From Mesostigma viride (Eukaryota > Streptophyta > Mesostigmatophyceae > Mesostigmatales > Mesostigmataceae): 64,000 bases of DNA. The DNA is taken from contig RPFO01000022.1 of the NCBI GenBank assembly GCA_009746045.1, forward strand, positions 551,137-615,136, given 5' to 3'. The first letter of the stretch is position 1. Every line of letters starts with the position of its first letter. The notes under the pieces are model-generated. The model had not been told where the DNA came from and made no database searches. It saw only the letters and a list, made by a program, of their open reading frames with translations. Below, piece by piece: positions 55,801 through 64,000 of the stretch. Both the position numbers and the translations under genes were made by a program.

Positions 55801-58800
55801 CCGCCCCTACATGGGCCTTGTCCTCGCTGTGCCCTGCCCGCCGGTCCTCCTGCGTGTGCTCCCATTCAAAACCGGCGCGCGTGTGCAGGGCAGGCTCTGG
55901 AGCTGCCCTGGCGGAGGCGCCACCGGACGCGGACGCGGTTGCCGTGTCGCCCGGCTCGCTCCGCGCGCCATGCGCCGACGGGTCAACGGCAGGGGTAGAT
56001 GACGGCACGGCCGGGGCGGGCGTGCTGGGACCCGCGTCCCCTCCGCCCGAGGTATGAGCCGTCGAGGGGTCCTCCTCGCGCGCCAGCCCCGCGGTGCCTG
56101 TGCTGGACAAGGGGGGGACCAGAAGGGACCGCGACAGGCCAGGCGCACCCAGGCCCGACACCGGTAAGGGCAGAAGCATCGAGTTCACCCCTGGTGGGTG
56201 CCTCGTGAGACCTACAGATGATGGCAACCCCGAGCCGATCAGGGGGGGGGACTTGGCCACCTGGGAGGGTATCAGCATGGGCGGGAGCGCCCCGGTGAGC
56301 GGAAGCGGGGGCAATGACACCAGAGACCCCTCCGGCTTGACACCGTCCGACATCATGGTGCCGGAAACACTGGCGTCCGCGTGGGGGCCGGCGGATTGGC
56401 CAAAGGAGCCCGTCGGGGCGCTACCGGCCGTACCATCGGTGGACGGCATGGAGGCGTTGGCGGCGGCGGCAGCCTCGGTCTGTGCGTCGATGTGGGCTTG
56501 CACGGCGGCCATGTCAGGTATCTCCCCGCCCACGCGCTCCACCTGGCGACACGGGACGTGCAGTGGCCAGTTGTGGTGGTGGTGATGGTGGCAGTGACAA
56601 CACGCGGTCCAGGACAAGGATGGTGACAAAAAGACGGCAGACAAGTTCGCAGGGATATCCAGGGGAGGATGATGACGGCGCAATAAGGGCAACCAGTCAG
56701 TAGACGACAACATGGAAGGAGGCGGCAACTAGCAGGGGTGGGCAGCGACCATGCATAGTCATGCGTAGCCATGCGTAGTCATGCATAAGCCTGCATAGTC
56801 ATTGATAGTCATGCATAGTCATGCATAGTCATGCATAGTCCATGCATAGTTGTGCATAGTCATGTGCTCCCATGCTCATGATGCGGGTGTCTACTACCCT
56901 AGTGGTCAAAATCACTTTGCGAAAAACTATTTTGCGACCCCCAAACAAAGTAAAAGTTTAGATTTGCAAGACAAAACAATTACGAGGTCGACACGCAAAG
57001 TGTTTGTCGCAAAGTGATTTTGACCACTACGATAGTCGTGCATAGTCATGCATAGTCATGAGTAGTGAGCAGCTTCTACCCCCTTCTTCCCCCCCCTAGT
57101 GTCGCAGTTTCCATGCCCGCGCCACTGCAAAATGCATCACAGAAAGGTCCGACGAATTCCCCAGCCTCGTTCAACGCCCAACAGAAGCTTTGAACCCACC
57201 CTGGTAGCTGAGACTTGACCAATGGACACTGGTGGGCCTGGCATATGTGCAGGGTGTGGGGCAATGGCCTTCAACAGCAGACTACCACGGCACCCCCGTG
57301 TGGCATTCAGCAGGTCTCTCAGAACTCTCCGGACTCTCTGCTATGCTTGTGTGGCAAATACTGCTCCAAGCACAGCGCATGGCATTGCAGAGGGGTCGCT
57401 CACCTCCTCCCTCAGCGCCTTGTTGTGGACGGACAGCACATGCCACGTGCCGTGCAGCCATGTGAGCTCCTGCACACCCAGGGAGGGACGCCCGCGGCAA
57501 GGGCAGGGCAGGGAGAGAGAAGGGAGGGGAAAGCAGAAGAAAGGGGGGCACCAGAAACTTGGTCAGGCGAGGGCACAACGCAAGGAGACGCGGAGCATGG
57601 GGCACGAACACGCCCGCCCTAATCAATGGGCAGCCGGGGTGCGGGGCCACGACCACAGCGGGTGGCAAGTTTCGGTATGCGCCCATTTCAGCTATAAGTG
57701 ACAAGGAATAGAACTAACCTTCATTCCATCTGTGGACATTCTCCGTGTCTATAAAGATGGCGAACAGTTGTGTGTGTCGCGCATCGGCCTCCATCAGAGG
57801 GGATCGCCAAGGTGGGCGTACGGGCTGGAAGGGGATGAGGGCTGTCACGATGCCACGGACAGGGCGCACATGACACAACAGATGGGCCCCTCCCCAGCTG
57901 TATCTGCACGAACGTGCTTGACATGCTGGCAAATGGGAGCACCTCAGGCCATGGCTGATGACGTGACTTGAAGAGATGATCGTGACGCTGCCGAGCCCAT
58001 CCCCCTACTGTGCACAGCTAGGTGTTCTCCATCCCTAAGACTACAGGGGGGGGGGGGCATCTCAGCTGAGCTGCCCACTCCAAATTAGGTCCGACGTGGC
58101 TCTGTCAGACGTTAAGCGAGCTCCAAAATCGCCCCGGCGCCAGAATTACTAAAAAGGTGTGCGCTCAAGTTGGCTTTCTGAAGACGGCGCGAGGAAAATA
58201 GAACCCGAGAGCGCTCGGCAAACACACCCGGCGCCTGGTTTTCAGGAAAGGTGCGCGCTCACCGTGAGACTAGGTACGTATTGGTCCGTCGCTTTGGCTT
58301 ACATCCCGGAGTGAGGTACTCGTGGACGTACTAATGCACATATACGTACTACGGTAATTATACGGTAAAACTTATAGGACACGTGGCGAAACTGGGAGTG
58401 ATCTAGGTGGCATCAAACTAAAGTCCTGACTGTGCAGACTACCTCCCTAGCGTATAGTGCCGCGTGTCACACGTCCAACATGCACTCCGTTTCGCCCCGA
58501 CGGCCCTATTTTGGCAAAGGTGCACGCTCAGCCATTTTTCACTTTGGCTGGTGACGGACGGCGCTGTACGGCACAAAAAGGTGTTCGCTCAAGTAGCAAA
58601 ATGGGGGGGGGTATGCCCCCCCCCCCCCTAAGACTTCATGTGTGGCCCATGCAACATCCCTAATTACTGAAAAAAGTGGCAAGCCCTGCTCACCGTGCGC
58701 AGCTTGGTGTTCTCCATCTCCAGCGCCGATGCCTTGAGGCTCAGCTCGTCGCACAGGAGCTGCCAGGGAGAATAAGGGAGGGGGAAAGAGGCAGGGGCAA

Positions 58801-60019
58801 AGGGGGTGATACGAATGCCACAGGTAGGGAAAAAGTCAGGAAGGCGGGTCAGCATGTCAAGTCGTAGGGTTGGGGGGAAACGTGGGAATGGGGGTGGCGG
58901 TACGGACCGGGTTGCACGATTAAGGAGGCACAACAAGGATCAACTTAACATAAATGCTTTGGGTCAGGCGTAAAGAACTTCCAAACAAAAATATCCTTGG
59001 CCATCCACGAAACGCCGCCAGACGCTCACTCACCCGCTTCCTCCGGATGGTTTGCCGCGCACTCTCGCGGTTGGCCTGCACCCTGCGCTGGCGCTTGGCT
59101 TCCCTCTCCTCCTGCCAGGGAGGGGGGTGGGGCGGGGCAGCCAGAGAGATCACCCAGAGCACACACCATGGCAGATGCACAACCAGGCATGCGAATGTGA
59201 GCGTACAAGCCACGGGTTTACCAACCCAGGCAACACGGGCAAGATAAGACACGTGGGGACAAATACACTGATATAACCATGACAACGGACAAAAACACTT
59301 ATAACTTGATATAACCATGACAACGGAGAAAAACACTTATGACTTGGGGCCATGCATGGGGTCGTCACATGCACGGACAGGAAATAAGACAAAGCACGGA
59401 CAGGAAACTGCCTGGGGTGGGGCGATGATACGCGAATAATCGGCGAAAGTTCCGGCACACTAAATATAAAAATCGCTCCTCCAAAAAGCAGCTCCCAGGC
59501 TCCTGGCAACGTGGACAACCGAGTACTGGTGTTGTACAGACATGGACCGTGCATCCCCCAGATGACAACCGACACGCCTCCAACAGAGACAAAAATTCGC
59601 GTCAAGGGAACCGTGCGTGCAGTTGAAGAAAACCATGCATGCGAAAAAAACAATCGCAAACTCACCTCTGTCTCGTTGACCTTCGCAAGTCGTCGGGCCG
59701 CTGCCGCTTCCGCCTGCCGGCATCCCCCGGCGCACCCCACATAGGACCACCGATGCACCCCAAAGACCAACCAACCACCGATGCATGAAAAAGACCAACC
59801 ATGGGCATCAACGCACAATGAGCCGGCATGTTTCAGCCCAAAGCGGGCTTACTGCAACTGCACACCATTCAAAGAGCACCGCGCAGTATGCCTAGGAACC
59901 AGACAATAAGGTGCGAGAAAATGGCATGCCATGGCGAGACATGTGCACAGCTAGCGGCCGCTCACAGGGCACAGATAGGCTGTGCCCAACCTACCTCCCC
60001 CTCTTCCCCCGTCCATGAC

Positions 60020-60094
<75 letters not shown>

Positions 60095-62854
60095 TGGCCT
60101 GCATCGCAGCCGACTTCTGTCGAACGCGCAGCTTCTCCAGCTTCTGCTTCACGCGCGCCAGCCGCGCCGCCTTCTCACGGCCCATCGTCTCCACTGAGCG
60201 GCCCGAGGGGTCCAGCGACCCGCGGGGGAACGCACTGCCGCCTGGTGCTGGGGCCATGACACCCCCTATGGGCGCCACAGGGACTCCGCCCAGGGGGGGC
60301 GTGGAAACGGGAGCAGGCGCGTCCACGCCAGGCTCGGAAGACGCTGGGGGGGCCCCCGCGCCGCTGCTGCCCCCTGCCCCCGCAGGGGCAGGCACCGGGG
60401 CGGGCATGTCGGCACGGCGAGGCCAACGAGAGGATGCGGAGGGTTCCTGTGTACCGGACAGCGGAGCCGCGCCCATGCGCGCCCGCGACCTGCCTTTCTC
60501 CCTGTCCACACCCTGACGGTCCCTGGGACGCGAGCCTCCCTGTGGCAAGCCGCCGCGTGCCGAGCCGCCACCTCCGGCCCCTCCCGCTCCGCCTTCCACC
60601 CTGCTGTCACCCGCGCCCTGCCCTCGCATCGACGGCGCGTGCTTGTTGTAGCGCGAGTACGGGCCCGGGCCACCACGGCTGCCCCCCGCGTCCACGGGCG
60701 CGCCGCCCCCCCGGTCCCCCCCATGCATGCCCGCACTCCCCCTGCCACCCTCCGCCCCATGCCTGGCACCCCCTCCTCGTGCTCCCTGTGGCTCGGCCCC
60801 CCCCTCCTCGTCCTCCTCATCCAGCATGTCGTCCTCATCGTACATGTCATCATACCCATCGTCGCCATCGTCACCCTCCACAATGCCCCGCCCGCCCCGA
60901 CCCCCACCCAGCCCACGGCCCGCATCCCTGCGCCGCTCACCCCCTCGCCCGCCCACCTCTTCCGCCCCGTCCTCGTCCAGCCCATCCTCCGAGTCATCCC
61001 CCTGGCCGTCATCCTCCGGGTAGTCATCCCCGTAACTGTCGTGGTCATCGCCCTCATACTCGTCCTCCTCCGCGCCCTGCAGGTCATACGTGTACGAGGT
61101 CGGGCGGTCGCTGCTGCGGAGGCGAGAGGGTGGCGCCGGGGGTGGCCCACTGCCACTCCTCCGGTCACCACCCCCAGATGATGCCGGCCGCTCCGGCGGG
61201 GCCACCGGCTCCGGCTGCATGGACCGCACTCTCTCCGGGTGTGGCTGCTTGCGTGAGGCTGCCTTGGCAGAGGAAGCAACGACACCCAACCTGCCAGCAT
61301 CGGCGTCCCGTTCCCCGCCCTCCCTGGAGGAATACCCCCCCTTGTGGGCCAGGGTGCTCCCGCCCTCGCCCATCGGCAGCGGGTGCTTCCGCTTGAGCAT
61401 GCCGCCACCACCCCGATCGCCCATCGGCGGTGCGGCCACCGAGCCACCCCGCTTGACAGTGTCAGGGCCACCCGCCGGCCCTGGACGGGAACCGTTCAGC
61501 TTGCCCCCCATGCGTGGCGGGGCGACACGGTCCATCCCCCGGTCCCCGTCATGACTGCTGTTGCCCGTGTAGACATCCTTGATCACCTTCTTGAAAGGGC
61601 GGGCAGGGCCTGAGGATGTGGACGGGGATGGGACTACCTTGGCAGGGGCGGCCCCTCCACCTGTCCCACCCCCGCCTGCCCGCGGCAAGCTCCCGTCCCG
61701 GCTGGCACTGCTGCCCTTGCGGACCAGCCGGCTGCTGCCAACGCCGCCATCACCGCCCTTGGCGCCCCCCGGCGCGTGGCCAATCGCCTCAGTCATGCGC
61801 GCGCTGACCTCAGCGAGGGCTGCAAGCGAGAAAGAGGCGTCGTGCTCCACGTCGTCAGTGGCCGCACTGGCCTCCGCACCGCGCTTGCCAGGGTACTGGG
61901 CAGGGCGTGGCCTGGGCGGCACGCTGGCCTGGGCGGGCCCTTTGCCCAAGAGGGGCTTGCGTGGGGGCGGGTTCTGAGAACTGCTCGATGGCTTGGCTGC
62001 CATGGAGCCACCACCGCCGCCTCCCCCTCCATGGGTGAGCTTGCCTCGGCCCTCCTCCCAGCCATCACGCGGACCCTTGGACGGCGCAAGCATGTCGAGG
62101 ACGTCGTCTATTTTTACGGTCTTCCCCGATTGCGCGCTCAGTGCCCGGGTGCTCCGTTGCTGCGCGGTACAGGGAGGGGCACCGGAAAGGAAAGCATGAG
62201 CGTGTGCATGGCCGCACAAAAAGCATACACGTGGGACCCATGCATGAGCCACACACAGCAGACCGGTGCATACCAGAACAAAGGCCTCTCTAGCCAGCCA
62301 ACCACATTGAGAAACAAGATGTCCCTCTTATAACAATCAAGGAAAGATCGAGGTACAGATAAGAATACGGCAAAAACAAAGTTTCGCAAAGAAAAAGACG
62401 CACGGCGGCCTAACACGGACCGCGTGAAATGGGCAAGATTTGCGAGAGAGACAAACCATTTGCAACGCAAGCTCAATCCCGCCGAAAGAGCCATATCGGC
62501 GGCTAACGCGTAGGACCTTTCTTTAGACTTCCTTACCTTCCCATTCGCCGTTGCCGAACATTTTGCGCAGACAAAGCCCGGCAACGGGCTTTTGCTGACA
62601 GAAACAGGTCCGCGGCAGTCGCAGCAAAGATAGCGTTCTTTGCCTGGAGCCACCCAGTCGGGCCTTGATTGGCTAACCTGCAGTTTCCTAGGGCGCTTAT
62701 TTTTTGACCTGGCATCTTTTCCAGAATACTTTCCTTCTTCTCCGTCAAAAACATCACCGTCAAGGTCATAGCCGTCACCGCCGTCAGGGGCGTGTGCCGG
62801 AACAGCGCCTACTCCTACTGCCTTCCTTTTCTTGCCATCCGCTGCGGAAAGCAT
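52892..62854 (-). CDS. Very large bZIP transcription factor with N-terminal zinc-ribbon-like segment
   Basis: Seven exons, all introns phase 0: 62854-62537, 62159-60093, 59713-59666, 59111-59034, 58759-58694, 57470-57404 and 56542-52892, about 2,097 residues. Exon 1 has a nuclear-type basic stretch and a C-x2-C...C-x2-C pair (CCDCRGP ... FVCAKCS). Exon 2 is acidic/basic low complexity. The basic region is EREAKRQRRVQANRESARQT IRRKR, with Ile where most bZIPs have Arg (N-x7-R). The zipper has Leu every seventh residue (CDEL, ASAL, TKL, TWL, HVL, KAL) across exons 5-7. NRESARQTIRRR followed by LCEEL recalls a plant bZIP subgroup. Exon 7 is rich in Pro, Ala, His and Gln, suggesting an activation domain. 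Exon 6 is 67 nt where 66 is needed, probably one extra T near 57419-57423. A start 10 codons upstream (62884) is possible. Confidence 0.82.
53040..53400 (-). repeat. Gln-rich repeat, including (QQQA)n, in the bZIP C-terminal exon
   Basis: GCTGCTGCTG-type DNA encodes HLQQQQQQQQAQQQ, then six AQQQ units, then mixed Gln/Tyr/His runs (QQQRYQQQLQYQQQHEQHQ). It is in frame with the coding exon. Gln-rich tracts are usual in transcription activation domains and are unstable in length. Confidence 0.85.
56748..56870. repeat. (ATGCATAGTC)n decamer array in an intron
   Basis: About a dozen variants of the decamer CATGCATAGT, with a few more at 57030-57065 on the far side of a MITE-like element. It lies in the last intron of the bZIP gene. 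Confidence 0.85.
56900..57029. mobile_element. MITE-like element, 130 bp with 23-bp inverted repeats
   Basis: TAGTGGTCAAAATCACTTTG plus CGA at 56900-56922 is matched by its exact complement at 57007-57029. The interior is about 84 bp and non-coding. The outer TA on each side could be the TA target duplication of a Tc1/mariner-type MITE. It sits in an intron of the bZIP gene. Confidence 0.8.
58150..58592. repeat. Four dispersed AAAGGTGNNCGCTCA motifs
   Basis: AAAGGTGTGCGCTCA (about 58154), AAAGGTGCGCGCTCA (58247), AAAGGTGCACGCTCA (58517) and AAAGGTGTTCGCTCA (58577) lie in the intron between bZIP exons 5 and 6. Surrounding sequence is only weakly related. The meaning is unknown. Confidence 0.7.
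60023..60092. repeat. (CA)n dinucleotide array at a splice donor
   Basis: About 35 CA units. On the coding strand this is (GT)n and the intron begins inside it: ATGCAGGCCAAG then GTGTGTGTG. The donor of bZIP exon 2 is therefore the first GT of a microsatellite. Confidence 0.95.
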
Positions 62855-64000
62855 GGCTCCTTGACAAGAAACTTCAAGTATCAAAGTTTAGTGTAACTAA
62901 TAACGCTTGCAAGCAGTTGACACTCCATCGCGTCACCGCATTCATGGACTTCAGCGCTGCCACAACCCCAAGAACGATACAGCCCGCAGTTGAACTAGGC
63001 AGACCTTGGACACAAATCAATCCAAATTTTTATCCACGCTGCAAGGGCACAATTTCACAACAGGAGCAAGAGACACGCACGTCCCACTATCCTCATTATC
63101 GTGGTGGCCGTTGCCCCATCGTCTCCTCGCCCGCCGGGTTCCGTGCTTGGGCCCTAGCGACGCATATGAGTCGGTCAAGAATTTCGCACAAGCTTGATCA
63201 GTTGAATGACAATGGTCAGGCAGATCCTGCAACAAAGCCGGATCGCGCGACAAGTTTTGATGACAAGTCGTCTACGGACAAGTTGCTGGCGAGGCCTCTT
63301 GCTGGCGAAGGAGAGCGAGGCGTCAGACTTAGTAACCCCCGCCCAGGAAAGCCGTGCGGCACAGTTGCAGATAGAATGGCAAAGCTTCGTCAGTAGGATT
63401 TGGACGGCACCAAATCGTTCAGCAGCGGCTCGTCAGGCACCCTGGGTTCCAACAATTTCACTGGTCACCAAGTTTGAATTCTATTCTGAAGCGACGGTTT
63501 CTCCAGATCCTCCGCTGACTTTACTGGCTATCCATACTCATAGCCTCATGGATTTCGATGCTTTTTAATGGGCGTATCCTCTCGGATCCAGTTGTCGCGC
63601 CGTTGGAACGCATTTTGCCTGGCATTGAATATGCTTCCCAGTTTGAATACATTTGTCGTCATCTGAAACGGCCAATGTCTCAGAGAATAAACTTTCCTGA
63701 GAGACCGGTCGCCACGTGGATGGAATTCTATGCGTGCACTTGTCATGCGCCTCTGTGTACACAACGACCAGGCGATTGAAATGTCCAGCCGACTGATCAC
63801 AGGCGCAACCATGCCAGATCTATGGAATTAATCTGCGCATCTGGCTGCATTCTGGTAGTATGCACTGTGGGCGTGTTCACCCTTCAATAATTTGAAGGCC
63901 AATCCTGGGGTTTGCAGTTGGAAACGGTTGGATGATGTATTGAAAATGCTTTGCTCCAAATACCCGTCTTTACGCCAGTGCCATTCTTATACACTAGTAG
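62855..64000. other. bZIP upstream region and unassigned right end
   Basis: The bZIP promoter should lie just right of 62855. Plus-strand frames at 62947-63396 and 63206-63568 overlap in different frames. The second reads ALLAKESEASDLV-like, PAQESRAAQLQIEWQSFV and is the more protein-like, so it could be an exon of a gene continuing off the right edge. No domain is recognised. Confidence 0.35.

Noticed and set aside
52739-56585. Plus-strand Leu- or Ala-rich frames opposite the bZIP last exon (up to 392 codons)
   Set aside because: They come from CTG/GCC repeats read antisense to Gln- and Ala-rich coding sequence.
57714-57800. Extra bZIP exon (VHRWNE or STDGMK)
   Set aside because: It has plausible splice words, but inserting it breaks the heptad register that is perfect when 58694 is joined directly to 57470.
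59828-60259. HTHTHT-repeat frame
   Set aside because: Product of the (CA)n array; the coding strand there is the bZIP gene.

Overview
The window looks like nuclear DNA of a eukaryote, most likely a flagellated green alga. Genes carry many GT-AG introns, exons are GC-rich, and intergenic and intron DNA is full of short tandem repeats and retroelement debris. The lineage call rests on three genes. One is a bZIP factor whose basic region (NRESARQTIRRK) matches a plant/algal subgroup. The other two are cilium-associated: a WDR49-like EF-hand/WD40 protein and the MYCBP/AMY-1 homologue known in Chlamydomonas as FAP174. The taxon is an inference; no rRNA or organelle marker is present.

Layout. 1-11530 (minus): 13 exons of a WDR49-like gene running off the left edge; every exon junction I could place is phase-consistent. 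13070-15589 (plus): a five-exon MYCBP/FAP174 gene, head to head with the first. 16000-22340: repeat-rich spacer with (TTCG)n, (TTCA)n and two (TGGA)n arrays, a decayed L1-type ORF1 and a LINE reverse transcriptase fragment. 22718-36657 (minus): a very large gene joining an N-terminal glycosyltransferase-like segment, long disordered and TPR-like stretches, and a GT61 glycosyltransferase domain. 37687-40503 (plus): an intronless TFIP11/Ntr1/STIP G-patch splicing factor. 40862-52145: a nested transposable element island. 52892-62854 (minus): a bZIP gene of about 2,100 residues. 62855-64000: no gene I can name.

The most interesting region is the TE island. It holds retroelements that encode only an L1-type ORF1 protein and end in a small hairpin followed by a short tandem repeat tail. 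Apparently different LINE families here share that 3' hairpin. One such tail (called P below) has been hit by at least three separate insertions: a TTAA-flanked element with CCCGTG inverted repeats (itself containing an ORF1-only element), a reversed 5'-truncated element, and a 5'-truncated nuclease-type LINE. Target duplications at each step give the order of events.

The cellular genes do not form an operon. The divergent ciliary pair is the only neighbour relation suggesting shared control. All functions come from reading translated sequence by eye; no database search was run.
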